Program-made: the position numbers and the translations under genes | The notes under the pieces: generated by a model | What the model was told of the DNA's origin: nothing | What the model saw: the letters and a program-made list of their open reading frames with translations, nothing else | Databases searched by the model: none | Source of the DNA: Actinoplanes subtropicus | GTDB lineage: Bacteria > Actinomycetota > Actinomycetes > Mycobacteriales > Micromonosporaceae | Length of the DNA: 64,000 nt | Reading direction: 5' to 3' | Assembly: GCF_000721705.1 (NCBI RefSeq) | Contig: NZ_JOJL01000021.1 | Span: forward strand, 372,001 to 436,000 | Shown: positions 55,585-64,000 of the stretch, piece after piece | Position numbering within the stretch: position 1 is the first letter of the stretch | How the letters are laid out: every line of letters begins with the position of its first letter

Positions 55585-56511
55585 TCAGCTCGCGTCCTGA
55601 AGGACGTCCAGCGCGTACTTCAGGTCGTCAGGGTAATCGCTGACGAACCGAACCTCATCGTGCGTTCGGGGGTGGAGGAACCCCAATTCTCGGGCGTGCA
55701 GCCACTGCCGGTTCAGCTCGAGCCGGGCCGCGAGGGTGGGGTCGGCGCCGTACGTGAGATCGCCGACGCACGGGTGGCGCAGCGCCGAGAAGTGCACCCG
55801 GATCTGGTGGGTGCGGCCGGTCTCCAGCTTCACGTCGACCAGGCTGGCGGCCCGGAACGCCTCGAGCGTGTCGTAGTGGGTGACGCTCGGCTTGCCGGTG
55901 GACATGACCGCGTACTTGTAGTCGGCGGTCGGGTGCCGGTCGATCGGGGCGTCGATGGTGCCGCGCAGCGGGTCGAGGTGGCCCTGGACCACGGCGTGGT
56001 ACCGCTTGTCCACCTCGCGCTCCTTGAAGGCCCGCTTGAGCACGCTGTACGCCAGCTCGCTCTTGGCCACCACCATCAGCCCGGTGGTGCCCACGTCCAG
56101 CCGGTGCACGATGCCCTGCCGCTCGGCGGCGCCGCTGGTCGCCACGTTCTGCCCCATCGCGGCCAGGCCGCCGAGCACCGTCGGGCCGGTCCAGCCGGGG
56201 CTCGGGTGGGCGGCCACGCCGACCGGCTTGTCCACCACCACGATGTCGTCGTCGCTGTAGACGACGGTCAGCCCGGTCACCGGCTCGGCCACCACGACCG
56301 GCGCGGTGACCGGCGCGGGCAGCGTGACCTCGAGCCAGGAGCCGGCGGTGACCTTGTCGGACTTCGGCCGCGGATAGCCGTCGACCAGCGCGTCACCCGC
56401 CTCGACCAGGGTGGCCGCGGCGGTGCGGGACAGCCCGAAGAGCCGGGAGACGGCCTGGTCGAGCCGCATGCCGTCGAGCCCGTCGGGGACCGGAAGCGAG
56501 CGCTGGGTCAC
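55585..56511 (-). CDS. rluD: RluA-family pseudouridine synthase (RluD-like)
   Basis: Isomerises uridine to pseudouridine in 23S rRNA. The 308-aa protein has an N-terminal S4-like RNA-binding domain ([20 protein letters not shown]) and the catalytic domain with the Asp in [20 protein letters not shown] (near residue 130), plus [33 protein letters not shown]. The GTG start overlaps the lspA stop by 4 bp, the common actinobacterial lspA-rluD pair. RluD rather than another RluA paralogue is inferred from this context. Confidence 0.93.
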   Translation of the reverse strand: MTQRSLPVPDGLDGMRLDQAVSRLFGLSRTAAATLVEAGDALVDGYPRPKSDKVTAGSWLEVTLPAPVTAPVVVAEPVTGLTVVYSDDDIVVVDKPVGVAAHPSPGWTGPTVLGGLAAMGQNVATSGAAERQGIVHRLDVGTTGLMVVAKSELAYSVLKRAFKEREVDKRYHAVVQGHLDPLRGTIDAPIDRHPTADYKYAVMSTGKPSVTHYDTLEAFRAASLVDVKLETGRTHQIRVHFSALRHPCVGDLTYGADPTLAARLELNRQWLHARELGFLHPRTHDEVRFVSDYPDDLKYALDVLQDAS

Positions 56512-57098
56512 GCTGGTTCGGCTTTCTCTTTCTTGCGTACGGCCTTGGTGCCGTCCCGCTGCCGGCCCATGAGCTCGAGCAGAACGGCCAGGCAGACGCC
56601 CACGGTGAGGCAGCTGTCGGCGATGTTGAAGACCGCGAACTTCTCCGCGTACGGCGCGAACGCGCTGATCATGTCGACCACGTGGCCGCGGAACGGGCCG
56701 GGCGCGCGGAACAGCCGGTCGGCGAGGTTGCCGAACGCGCCGCCCAGCACCAGCCCCAGCGAGACCGCCCACGGGACCGAACGCAGCTTGGTCGCCATCC
56801 AGCAGATCCAGCCGATCACGACCAGGGTGATCACCGGGAACACCCAGGTGTGCCCGCTGCCGAAGCTGAACGCCGCGCCGCTGTTGCGCAGCAGCGACAG
56901 GTAGATCAGGCCGCCGAGGATGCGCACGGGCCTGCCCTCGGTCAGGTGCTCGGTGCTGAGCCATTTCACCCACTGGTCGAGCGCCACCGCGAGCACGGCG
57001 GTGGCGACGAGCACGGTGAGGGCGCGGCCGCTGAAGCCGGGCCGGGCATCCGGCTCCGGCTGCACCGCGGTCGCGCCGGAAGCCTCGTCGGCGTTCAG
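56508..57098 (-). CDS. lspA: Lipoprotein signal peptidase (signal peptidase II)
   Basis: LspA removes the signal peptide from diacylglyceryl-modified prolipoproteins. It has four membrane helices: [77 protein letters not shown]. The two catalytic Asp lie in GNLADRL and FNIADS. The start is odd: the best placed candidate is CTG at 57098, with GGAGGAA 5 nt upstream and overlapping the TraR/DksA stop as CTGA, parallel to the ATGA/GTGA junctions elsewhere. A GTG at 57065 has no SD and would shorten the protein by 11 residues. Confidence 0.9.
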   Translation of the reverse strand: MNADEASGATAVQPEPDARPGFSGRALTVLVATAVLAVALDQWVKWLSTEHLTEGRPVRILGGLIYLSLLRNSGAAFSFGSGHTWVFPVITLVVIGWICWMATKLRSVPWAVSLGLVLGGAFGNLADRLFRAPGPFRGHVVDMISAFAPYAEKFAVFNIADSCLTVGVCLAVLLELMGRQRDGTKAVRKKEKAEPA

Positions 57099-57514
57099 CG
57101 TCGTTCCTCCAACTGCTTGCAGGTCACGCAAAGAGTAGCGGAGGGGAATGCGGCCAGCCGCTCGACCGGGATGGGGTTGCCGCACCGCTCACACCAGCCG
57201 TAGTTGCCCTCGCCGAGACGCTCGAGGGCCCGCTCCACCTGGTTGATCCGTTCGAGCAGGTTGTTGGCGAGGGTGATCTCCTGCTCGCGCTCGAACGTCT
57301 TGGTGCCGGCGTCGGCCTGGTCGTCGCCGGCCGAGTCGGCGAGCCGGTCCCGCTGCAGCTCGGTGATCTCGGTGAGCGACTCGTCGTACTCGCTCTGCAG
57401 CTCGTCGCGGCGCTCGACCAGGGCCACCCTGATCTTCTCGGTCTCGGCCGCGGTACGCGTCCGCTTCGTGGCCTTGGCGGTCGTAGCGGTGCTGGTGTTG
57501 GTTGCCTTGGCCAT
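57095..57514 (-). CDS. TraR/DksA-type zinc-finger protein
   Basis: A 139-aa protein with a coiled coil (residues ~25-100: [20 protein letters not shown], then [20 protein letters not shown]) and a C-terminal four-Cys zinc finger [27 protein letters not shown]. DksA-like proteins insert into the RNA polymerase secondary channel; the actinobacterial ones are shorter and their target is less certain. The Ala/Thr/Lys-rich N-terminus is low complexity. GAGGGAG lies 5-6 nt before the ATG. It is the first gene of the unit leading into lspA and rluD. Confidence 0.88.
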   Translation of the reverse strand: MAKATNTSTATTAKATKRTRTAAETEKIRVALVERRDELQSEYDESLTEITELQRDRLADSAGDDQADAGTKTFEREQEITLANNLLERINQVERALERLGEGNYGWCERCGNPIPVERLAAFPSATLCVTCKQLEERR

Positions 57515-57836
57515 GGTCGCTCCCTCGGCCACGCCCCCCGGCGCGGCGATCAGCGGGTCTTCGGACCCGGGCCGGGTCCGCCTCAGTTGTGCCGGTCGCA
57601 TCCCCTGAGCGCCCGGCCCGCACTCCGAAGGGGGCAGCCCACGCGCCCGGACGCCGCCGTAGATCTTGCCCCACCTGCGCAAACGGCGCGGCCGAACGGT
57701 CAGCCGCGCACTCCGGAGGGTGGCAAGGATACGGAACGTATCCAGCAGCGACAACAATTGCTCACGATCTTGCCTGGCCAAACCTCATCAAAAGCCCCAG
57801 TCGGATACCAGACCGTTCCGGATTAGGACAGGTCCG
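57515..57836. other. Intergenic region upstream of the DksA-type gene
   Basis: A 322-bp gap between the DksA-like gene and the antiporter stop. It must hold the promoter of the dksA-lspA-rluD unit. The only clear structure is the palindrome at 57727-57743. The region is less GC-rich between 57720 and 57830; no gene with SD or family resemblance is seen. Confidence 0.5.
57727..57743. promoter_or_regulatory. Palindrome upstream of the DksA-type gene
   Basis: GGATACG-GAA-CGTATCC is a perfect 7-bp inverted repeat around 3 bp, about 213 bp before the DksA-like start. It could be an operator in the promoter region of that operon. The binding protein is unknown. Confidence 0.35.
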
Positions 57837-59426
57837 CTATCGACCGGCCGGCTCTTCGCGGCCGTCCTCGCCGAACCAGCGGGCCAGCCGGCCGCGGCGG
57901 CTCACCGCTCGCAGCCGCCGCTCGGCGACGTCGCGCGCGGCCGCGGTGGCCACAATGAGCATGGCGTCGCCCGTACGCAGGCGGGTGTCCGGACCCGGCA
58001 CGAAGCCGGCACCGTCCCGCACGATCAGGGTGACCGACGCGCCGACCGGCAGCCGCAGCTCGTCGATGTGCACGCCGGCCAGGCGGGAGCCGGGCGCCAC
58101 GTCCAGCTGCAGCAGGTCGGCGGCGATGTTCTCGAGCGGCGCGGTCTCCACGTGGATCTCGGCGGGCTCGGCCGGCGCGGTCACCCCGAGCATCCGGGCG
58201 GCCGGGCCGAGCGTGCTCGCCTGCACCAGCGTGAAGATGATGACCAGCACGAAGACCGCGTCGAACAGGCCGTCGGCGCCGGGCGTGCCGGCCGAGAGCG
58301 GGATGGTGGACAGCACGATCGGCACCGCCCCACGCAGCCCGGCCCAGGAGAGGAACGCGGTCCCCCGCCAACCCACGCGAAAACGTTCCGGCCGGCTCCG
58401 GCCCCGAGCGGGCCGTCCGAAGGATCGGGCGCGGGCGGGCGCCCAGCCGCGCACCGGGCGGGCCAGGACGGCCGCGACCACCACCGACAATGGGCGGGCC
58501 AGCAGCACCAGGGCCAGGCCGACGACCAGCGCCGGGACCAGCGCGCCGCCCAGCCGGCCGGGCGAGGCGAGAAGGCCGAGCAGCACGAACAGGCCGATCT
58601 GGGCGACCCAGGCCAGCCCGTCGGCGAACCCGAGGACGGCCCGGCGGTGCGGCAGGCGGCCGTTCCCGAGCACCACCCCGGCGACGTAGACGGCGAGGAA
58701 GCCGGAGGCGTGCGCGACCGCCCCGGCCGCGTACGCAAGAACCGTCAAACCGACCGCGGCGATCGGGTAGAGCCCGGCCGACGGCAGCGCCGCGTGCCGC
58801 AAGGTCCAGCGCCCGGCCGCGCCCACCGCGAACCCGATCGCCGCGCCGGCGGCCAGCTCGTAGCCGACCATCAGCACCTCGTACCACCAGGGATGGTCGA
58901 CCGCCGCGGTCGCCGACAGCAGCACGACCAGCAGCACCACCGGGGCGTCGTTCAGGCCGGACTCGGCCTCCAGGGTGGCCACCAGCCGCGGCGGCAGCCG
59001 GAGCCGCCGCAGCGTCGCGAAGACCGCGGCGGCGTCGGTCGAGGAGAGCACGGCGCCGTAAAGCAGCGCCAATCGCCAATTAAGACCCAAGATCAGATGT
59101 ACGCAGATACCGACCACGACGATGCTGACCGCCACGCCGATCGTCGCGAGCGAGGCGCTGAGCCCGAGCACCGGCCGCAGCGCGCTCCACCGCGCGGTCA
59201 GGCCGCCCTCCGCGATGATCACGATGAGCGCGCAGAATCCGAGCGTACGGGTGAGCTCGGCGTCGTCGAACCGGATGCCCAGCCCCGCCTCCCCGATGAC
59301 CATGCCGAGGGCCAGGTAGACGAGCAGGCTGGGCAGGCCGAGCCGGGTCGACAGGCGCACCGCGGCCACCGCCACCAGCAGCACCGCGGCGCCGATCAGC
59401 AGCGCGATGTCCAGATTGCCTGTCAC
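57837..59426 (-). CDS. Cation/proton antiporter with TrkA-C domain (NhaP2-like)
   Basis: A 529-aa CPA1-type antiporter. About 12-13 helices (LDIALLIGAAVLLVAVAAVR ... ALRGAVPIVLSTIPLSAG) carry the ion site VLSSTDAAAVFATLRRLRLP and ESGLNDAPVVLLVVL. A C-terminal RCK_C/TrkA-C domain follows (VAPGSRLAGVHIDELRLPVG, ASVTLIVRDGAGFVPGPDTRL, TGDAMLIVA). This architecture is typical of K+/H+ antiporters (NhaP2/CvrA) gated by a cytoplasmic ligand. The GTG start overlaps the DUF167 stop by 4 bp. K+ specificity is inferred. Confidence 0.92.
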   Translation of the reverse strand: MTGNLDIALLIGAAVLLVAVAAVRLSTRLGLPSLLVYLALGMVIGEAGLGIRFDDAELTRTLGFCALIVIIAEGGLTARWSALRPVLGLSASLATIGVAVSIVVVGICVHLILGLNWRLALLYGAVLSSTDAAAVFATLRRLRLPPRLVATLEAESGLNDAPVVLLVVLLSATAAVDHPWWYEVLMVGYELAAGAAIGFAVGAAGRWTLRHAALPSAGLYPIAAVGLTVLAYAAGAVAHASGFLAVYVAGVVLGNGRLPHRRAVLGFADGLAWVAQIGLFVLLGLLASPGRLGGALVPALVVGLALVLLARPLSVVVAAVLARPVRGWAPARARSFGRPARGRSRPERFRVGWRGTAFLSWAGLRGAVPIVLSTIPLSAGTPGADGLFDAVFVLVIIFTLVQASTLGPAARMLGVTAPAEPAEIHVETAPLENIAADLLQLDVAPGSRLAGVHIDELRLPVGASVTLIVRDGAGFVPGPDTRLRTGDAMLIVATAAARDVAERRLRAVSRRGRLARWFGEDGREEPAGR

Positions 59427-59722
59427 GTGCCGTCACGCAGCGCGGCCAGCCGGCTGAGGATCTCGTCGCCGGCCGGCACGGTGAACACCTTGTCCCGGCT
59501 GGTGGCGCCGATCTTGAGGGCGACCTCCCCGGCCCGTACGCCGAGCGCGCTCGCGAGGGCCTTGCGCACCGCCTCGGTGGCCTTCCCACCGACCGCGGGC
59601 GCGGCGACCGCCACGATCAGCGCGGGCCCGTGCGGGCCGTCGTAGCGGCCACCCACCCGATTCCGCCCGGCACCGGGCCGCACTCGCACCGCGACGGACT
59701 GACCGGGACCGTGGTTGACCAT
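59423..59722 (-). CDS. DUF167 (YggU-like) protein
   Basis: A 99-aa DUF167 protein: VAVRVRPGAGRNRVGGRYDG, ALIVAVAAPAVGGKATEAVR (the conserved Gly-Lys-Ala motif) and VALKIGATSRDKVFTV. The family is small, soluble and of unknown biochemical role. The stop overlaps the antiporter start by 4 bp, so the two are coupled. Confidence 0.9.
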   Translation of the reverse strand: MVNHGPGQSVAVRVRPGAGRNRVGGRYDGPHGPALIVAVAAPAVGGKATEAVRKALASALGVRAGEVALKIGATSRDKVFTVPAGDEILSRLAALRDGT

Positions 59723-59799
59723 GCCTCATTCTGGCCGGTCAGAGCCGGCCGGCGGCGCTCCGCTCCGCGGCAATCGCCGACGGTGCGGCCCGTCCACGG

Positions 59800-60735
59800 T
59801 CAGCGACGAGCCGCCGTGGAGACGAGCCGGTCGACCGGGCGGCACAGGCCGCACGGGCTGAAGCCGAGCTCGACCGCCTCGTTCACCGGGATCGGCTCGG
59901 TGAGCTTGCCGACCAGATGCGGGCAGTCGGGGACGTGGTAGCGCGGCCGGCCGTCGACGACCAGCACCTCGCTGTCGAGCCGGGCCACCTGGACCGCGTC
60001 GGCCGGGCTGACCTTCTGCGGGAGCGGCTCGTCGGCCGGGTCGTCCTCGTCCGCCTCGTCCAGTCCGGCGTCGAGATCCGCCGCCCCGCCGGTGGCCATG
60101 GCCTCGGCGTGCACCGGCTCGGGGCGGCGCCAGGCGTGCTCCTCGGGGTTCCCGCTGCGGGCCGCGTTGATCGCGTCGGCGGCGAGGTCGCGGTCAGGCC
60201 CGGCCTCCGGGATGGACGCAGCCTTCGGGGTCGGCGAGCCCTCCTCGCGGCGCGCCGCCGAGGCGGCCATGCCGGCGGCGGCGTCGCGGAGGCCGGCCTC
60301 GAAAGCCTTGCGCTCGTAGTCCGGAGCGTCGTAATCCCGGGCGTCGCGCTGGTACTCCCGGTCCCGGACGGGCTCCGGCTCCAGCTCGTCGTAGTCGTCG
60401 TAGGCGACCGGCTCGAGCTGGACAGTTTCCCGCCTGTCCGACAAATCGGACTCGGCCGATTCGGCCGCGAAGGTGTCGCCGACCGGGGCAAAATCGTCCA
60501 TGCCGCGCCCGGGCGACGCGGACTCGGCGGCAAACTCGGGCGCCGCGGCCTCCGGCGTCGTCCCGGTCGCGGCGCGCCGGGCGGCGCCGCTCTGCCGGGC
60601 GCCGACGACCAGGGCGATCGCGGCCAGCAGGCTGGCCACGATCGAGCTGATCAGCAGATCGCTCGACCCGCCGGTGAGGCCCAGCACGAGCAACGTCACC
60701 GCGACGAGGATGAGCAGCAAACTAGCAACGATCAT
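59800..60735 (-). CDS. Acidic membrane protein with C-terminal Cys/His motif
   Basis: A 311-aa protein. Two N-terminal hydrophobic segments (MIVASLLLILVAVTLLVLGL, LLISSIVASLLAAIALVVGA) precede a long acidic, Asp/Glu/Tyr-rich linker (residues ~60-255). The C-terminus is compact: RPRYHVPDCPHLVGKLTEPI, VNEAVELGFSPCGLCRPVDR. The His-Cys-His...Cys-x2-Cys pattern suggests a small metal site like that of Ada/DNA-repair zinc modules. It is next to the division cluster (45 bp after divIVA), so a role at the cell pole is possible but only inferred. Confidence 0.75.
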   Translation of the reverse strand: MIVASLLLILVAVTLLVLGLTGGSSDLLISSIVASLLAAIALVVGARQSGAARRAATGTTPEAAAPEFAAESASPGRGMDDFAPVGDTFAAESAESDLSDRRETVQLEPVAYDDYDELEPEPVRDREYQRDARDYDAPDYERKAFEAGLRDAAAGMAASAARREEGSPTPKAASIPEAGPDRDLAADAINAARSGNPEEHAWRRPEPVHAEAMATGGAADLDAGLDEADEDDPADEPLPQKVSPADAVQVARLDSEVLVVDGRPRYHVPDCPHLVGKLTEPIPVNEAVELGFSPCGLCRPVDRLVSTAARR

Positions 60736-60780
60736 GGCTCATCCTCGTCGGGTTCCGGAGGTCTTCCTGCGGGGCCGGCG

Positions 60781-61596
60781 TCAGCGGCCGGACTCGATGG
60801 CGCCGGTGCGGGTGCCGCCGTACGAGCCGGCCAGGCCGGCCGCGGCGAGCCCGCCGGAACCACCGACCGCGCGTTGCGAGTCGGCCCGGGTGAGCTCGGC
60901 CTCGAGGCCCTGCCCGCGACCGTCGAGGTCACGCAGCTGGCTCTCCAGGTACGCCTTGAGGCGCGTCCGGTACTCCCGCTCGAACTGCTTCAGCTCCTCG
61001 ATGTGCTTCTGCAGCGCCGACCGCTTCGCGTCCAGGCCGCCCATGGCCTCCTGGTGCCGCTGGCGGGCGTCGCGCTCGAGCGCGTCGGCCTTGGCCCGCG
61101 CCTCGCGGGTGACCTCCTCCGCCTTGGAACGGGCGTCGGAGAGAAGCTTGTCGGCCTCGCGACGGGCGTCGGCCACGTGGTCGTCCGCCGTGCGCTGGGC
61201 CATCATCAGCACGCGCAGGGCCTGCTGCTCACCGTCGCCACTGCCGCCGCCGGGAGCGCCGACCGGGCCCTGGGCCCGCACCTGCTCCAGCTCGGCCTGC
61301 ATCTGGCGGGCGGCCTGCTCGGCCTGTGCCTTGTCCCGCTGGACACGGTCCAGCTGGGCCTTCACCTCGTTGAGCTCGGCGGCAAGGCGGGGGTCGGCAC
61401 CCGAGACGGCTGGCGCGCCACCCCGGCCACCGCGCTCCACCTGGGCGCGAAGCTCGTTGTTCTCCTCGATGAGACGGGCGAGCTCGCGCTCGACCTCGTC
61501 AAGGAAGGCGTCGACCTCCTCCTCGTCGTACCCCCGCTTGCCGATCGGGGGCTTCTTGAAGGCGACGTTGTGCACGTCGGCCGGGGTCAGCGGCAT
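60781..61596 (-). CDS. divIVA: DivIVA/Wag31 polar growth protein
   Basis: A 271-aa coiled-coil protein that marks curved membrane at poles and directs polar growth in actinobacteria. The N-terminal DivIVA domain is clear (MPLTPADVHNVAFKKPPIGK, RGYDEEEVDAFLDEVERELA), followed by two coiled-coil stretches around a Gly-rich break. These are residues ~70-110 (LAAELNEVKAQLDRVQRDKA) and ~140-235 (DDHVADARREADKLLSDARS onward). The C-terminus is Ser/Gly-rich. It is in the conserved sepF-yggT-divIVA order. Confidence 0.96.
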   Translation of the reverse strand: MPLTPADVHNVAFKKPPIGKRGYDEEEVDAFLDEVERELARLIEENNELRAQVERGGRGGAPAVSGADPRLAAELNEVKAQLDRVQRDKAQAEQAARQMQAELEQVRAQGPVGAPGGGSGDGEQQALRVLMMAQRTADDHVADARREADKLLSDARSKAEEVTREARAKADALERDARQRHQEAMGGLDAKRSALQKHIEELKQFEREYRTRLKAYLESQLRDLDGRGQGLEAELTRADSQRAVGGSGGLAAAGLAGSYGGTRTGAIESGR

Positions 61597-61638
61597 CGAA
61601 ACTCCTCGGGTCAGTCGCGGCCGCGGTGTGGCTGCTGT

Positions 61639-61944
61639 CTAGCTGTACGCCTGGATCAAGTTGGTTAGCACGAACTCCATGAGCACGAACAGGATAACCA
61701 GCAGCACGATGAAAGCCAGGTCCAAGCTCACGTTACCAATGCGCAGCGGTGGGATCACCCGCCTCAACGCCTTGAGGGGCGGATCAGTGACGGTCCACAC
61801 CGTCTCCAACGCCGCCGCCGCGCCGCGGCCAGGTTGCCACCGCCGTCCGTACTGGAGCACCGCCGAAAGGACGAACCTCGCCAGCAGAACCAGGAAGAAA
61901 AGGTAGACGATGAGGTAAAGAATCTGGAACAGGATCGACAGCAC
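61639..61944 (-). CDS. YggT-family membrane protein
   Basis: A 101-aa YggT protein with two hydrophobic segments, LFQILYLIVYLFFLVLLARF and LDLAFIVLLVILFVLMEFVL, separated by a loop with VTDPPLKALRRVIPPLRIGN, the family signature. YggT proteins are found in division clusters and have been linked to envelope integrity or osmotic stress; the exact role is not known. It lies 23 bp after sepF and 42 bp before divIVA. Confidence 0.93.
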   Translation of the reverse strand: MLSILFQILYLIVYLFFLVLLARFVLSAVLQYGRRWQPGRGAAAALETVWTVTDPPLKALRRVIPPLRIGNVSLDLAFIVLLVILFVLMEFVLTNLIQAYS

Positions 61945-61967
61945 TTCTGAGGGTCCCTCGTTCGGGT

Positions 61968-62690
61968 TCAGCTCTGGTTGAAGAACCCACCCTCAGCGAT
62001 CTTGGCCTTGTCCTCCGCGGTGACCTGGACATTCGCCGGAGAGAGCAGGAAAACCCGGTTGGTCACGCGCTCGATCGTACCGCGAAGGCCGAACGCCAGC
62101 CCGGCCGCGAAGTCGACCAGGCGGCGGGCATCCCCCTCGTCCATCTCGGTGAGGTTGATGATTACCGGAACGCCGTCCCGGAAGTGCTCTCCGATGGTCC
62201 GGGCCTCACGGTACGTGGTCGGGTGCAGCGTCGTGATCTGGTACCGCTGCTCCTCCTCGACCGGGCGCGGGGCTGGCTGCGGCGCGTGCACGCGCTCCTC
62301 GGCCAGCGCGAGATTGTCCCGAGTCGCATAGCTCACCGGGGCCGCGGCCTCACTCGCCGTGCTCGACCGAGTGATGGAACGCACGCGGGCCCGCTCGCCG
62401 GTTTCCACCCGATCGTGGTTGTCGAGGTCCACCCGGGAGAGCCGGTCGGACGGGCGGGACCGCTCGCCGCGGGCACGCGGGACGGTCCGCTCCTCCTCGA
62501 GGTCGTCGTCCTCGTCGGCGAACTCGTCGGCGTAGCGGTCCGACGTGTAGCGGTCGCGGTCCCGGCTGCGCTCACGGTCACGGTCACGGTCGCGGTAGGA
62601 GCTCTCCCGGTAACCGCGCTCCTCGTACCCGCTCTCCTCGTCCTCCTCGACGAGGCCCAGCCAGACGCCGGCCTTCCGAATCGCGCTCAT
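61968..62690 (-). CDS. sepF: Cell division protein SepF
   Basis: SepF anchors FtsZ to the membrane in Gram-positives, the only known FtsZ membrane anchor in many actinobacteria. The 240-aa protein starts with an amphipathic helix ([20 protein letters not shown]), then a long Arg/Asp/Tyr-rich linker ([20 protein letters not shown]) and the SepF fold ([56 protein letters not shown]). The ATG gives the family N-terminus; upstream in-frame sequence lies in an intergenic region and yggS. It follows yggS with a 182-bp gap, so it may have its own promoter. Confidence 0.96.
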   Translation of the reverse strand: MSAIRKAGVWLGLVEEDEESGYEERGYRESSYRDRDRDRERSRDRDRYTSDRYADEFADEDDDLEEERTVPRARGERSRPSDRLSRVDLDNHDRVETGERARVRSITRSSTASEAAAPVSYATRDNLALAEERVHAPQPAPRPVEEEQRYQITTLHPTTYREARTIGEHFRDGVPVIINLTEMDEGDARRLVDFAAGLAFGLRGTIERVTNRVFLLSPANVQVTAEDKAKIAEGGFFNQS

Positions 62691-62872
62691 GCCCCCACCC
62701 CATTCCGCATCGCGAAAGTGCCGACCCGACCAGCCATGTCCCCCACCTTTTGTCCGCTGCGCGGCCCGCGCCCCCACGGCGTACCGCATTCCCCCCGGCG
62801 AAACGTGCCCCGAAAGCCCGAGCTTCACTCGGGCTTGAATGACACCTATGTAGTTTGCTGCCCGCCGCAAGG

Positions 62873-63577
62873 CTACCGCAGCGGGTTTCGCATTCCGAGC
62901 AAAGAAGTGCCGATCCGGACGTGTGTCGCCCCGTGCCGGATCGCCGCCTCGAGGTCGCCGCTCATCCCGGCCGAGACCGTGGTCGCGCCCGGATGGGCCG
63001 CCACGAGTCGCCCGGTCAGCGCGGCCAGCTGTTCGAACGCGCGGTCCGGATCCCAATCCTGGGGCGCGACCGCCATCACCCCGCCGAGCCGCAGCGCCGC
63101 CGAGGCCGCCACGAGGTCGGATATCCGCCAGATGTCGTCGCCGGCCGCGCCGCCCCGGCCCGGGTCGCCGTCGATGCTCACCTGGACCAGCACCTCGAGG
63201 GGCGCCGGCCGGTCGAGCGCGGCCTTCGCCAGCGCGGTCGCCAGTCGCACGCTGTCCACCGATTCGACCACATCGGCGTACGCAAGCACGCTTTTGACCT
63301 TGTTGCGTTGCAATTGCCCGATGAAGTGCCAGCGCGGCGTCGCGCCCTCGGCCCGCGCCGCGGCGGCCTTGGGCCCCGCCTCCTGGTCCCGGTTCTCCCC
63401 GACGTCGGTGACGCCGAGCCCGGCGAGCAGCACCACGTCGCTCGCCGGGTACGTCTTGGTCACGGCCACCAGGGTGACCGCCTCCGCCGGCCGGCCCGCG
63501 TCCACGCAGGCGCGGGCGATCCGCGCCCGGACCTCGGCCAGCGAGGCGGCGAGCTCCTCCCGGCGGCCCGCGGTCAC
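62873..63577 (-). CDS. yggS: YggS/PROSC-type PLP homeostasis protein
   Basis: A 234-aa TIM-barrel PLP carrier with no known catalytic activity that buffers PLP supply. The PLP Lys lies in [12 protein letters not shown] near residue 42; [32 protein letters not shown] and [20 protein letters not shown] are family motifs. The GTG start overlaps the ftsZ stop by 4 bp. In many actinobacteria a pgeF/yfiH gene lies between ftsZ and yggS; here it is absent. Confidence 0.94.
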   Translation of the reverse strand: MTAGRREELAASLAEVRARIARACVDAGRPAEAVTLVAVTKTYPASDVVLLAGLGVTDVGENRDQEAGPKAAAARAEGATPRWHFIGQLQRNKVKSVLAYADVVESVDSVRLATALAKAALDRPAPLEVLVQVSIDGDPGRGGAAGDDIWRISDLVAASAALRLGGVMAVAPQDWDPDRAFEQLAALTGRLVAAHPGATTVSAGMSGDLEAAIRHGATHVRIGTSLLGMRNPLR

Positions 63578-64000
63578 GAGCCGTTCTTGAGGAAGTCCGG
63601 CACGTCCACGTCGTCGAAGAGCACCCGGCGCGGCGTCTGGGCCGGCGGGGCCTGCACCGGCGCGGTGGACACCGGCGCCGACACCGGAGCGCTGGCCGGC
63701 TGCACCGGCGGCGTCTTGCGGCTGGTCTCGGCCGGCTTGTAGGACGGGGCACCGCCGTCGAACCCGGCCGCGATCACGGTCACCCGCACCTCGTCGCCGA
63801 GCGCGTCGTCGATGACCGCGCCGAAGATGATGTTCGCGTCCGGGTGCGCCGCGTCGGTGACCAGCTGCGCGGCGTCGTTGATCTCGAACAGGCCGAGGTC
63901 GGAGCCGCCGGCGATGGAGAGCAGGACGCCGCGGGCGCCGTCCATGCTCTGCTCGAGCAGCGGGCTGGAGATCGCCCGCTCGGCCGCCTCGACGGCGCGG
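63574..64000 (-). CDS. ftsZ: Cell division protein FtsZ (5' part outside window)
   Basis: The C-terminal ~141 residues of the tubulin-like division GTPase. The end of the globular domain is visible ([20 protein letters not shown], then [28 protein letters not shown]), followed by a variable Pro/Ala/Val linker and the conserved C-terminal peptide [13 protein letters not shown]. That peptide recruits SepF and other anchors, and sepF lies two genes downstream. The GTPase half is beyond the window's end. Confidence 0.97.
   Translation of the reverse strand, partial: RAVEAAERAISSPLLEQSMDGARGVLLSIAGGSDLGLFEINDAAQLVTDAAHPDANIIFGAVIDDALGDEVRVTVIAAGFDGGAPSYKPAETSRKTPPVQPASAPVSAPVSTAPVQAPPAQTPRRVLFDDVDVPDFLKNGS

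Overview
This is a very GC-rich actinobacterial chromosome segment. Gene order and protein style point to Micromonosporaceae, most likely an Actinoplanes-type organism; this is inferred from the division cluster, PriA in place of HisA, DnaE1 and the TIGR02234 tryptophan-operon membrane protein, not from any search. No rRNA, tRNA, CRISPR array, transposase or prophage was seen.

A housekeeping scaffold runs along the minus strand. Read from the right end it comprises the 3' end of ftsZ, yggS, sepF, yggT and a divIVA/wag31 gene (cell division and polar growth); an acidic membrane protein, a DUF167 protein and a cation/proton antiporter; a DksA/TraR-type protein, lspA and an RluD-type pseudouridine synthase; an unknown membrane protein, a ParA/MinD-like ATPase and dnaE1. 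A DUF2567 protein and a LON-domain protein separate this from hisD-hisC-hisB-(50-aa membrane protein)-hisH-(105-aa protein)-priA. Further left follow hisF, then hisI-trpE-TIGR02234, then trpC-trpB-trpA, lgt and a FAD monooxygenase cut by the window edge. Adjacent genes often overlap by 4 bp (ATGA or GTGA), so translational coupling is likely.

This his-trp scaffold is interrupted by three accessory blocks. Block C (about 5.4-8.05 kb, between trpC and the TIGR02234 gene) carries a small unknown gene, a TetR regulator and a FAD monooxygenase gene broken by one in-frame TGA. Block B (about 10.5-37.2 kb, between hisI and hisF) carries a repeat-rich 856-aa protein, an ABC-2 exporter with its TetR, a DUF2470 protein divergent from an rpsD paralogue across an iron-box-like site, a two-component system, a MarR/MFS pair, a heterodimeric ABC exporter, a TIGR03085 protein, an APC transporter with a MocR regulator, a second MFS exporter, a long-chain acyl-CoA synthetase, an ECF41-like sigma factor divergent from a VOC/PPOX gene pair, a HAD phosphatase, and a MocR/YczE pair. 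Block A (about 38.0-42.0 kb, between hisF and priA) carries a CGNR regulator with a divergent MFS transporter and a LysR regulator with a divergent EamA exporter.

The accessory blocks are mostly regulator-plus-transporter modules, several with a visible palindrome or direct repeat in the shared promoter. They also hold dispersed intergenic repeats: a ~116-bp family in three places, a ~80-bp family in two, and one long imperfect hairpin. Several gene ends carry tandem duplications. The most notable regulatory observation is a pair of divergent ECF41-type promoters (TGTCACA or CGTCACA, 16 bp, CGTC) between the sigma factor and the VOC/PPOX pair.
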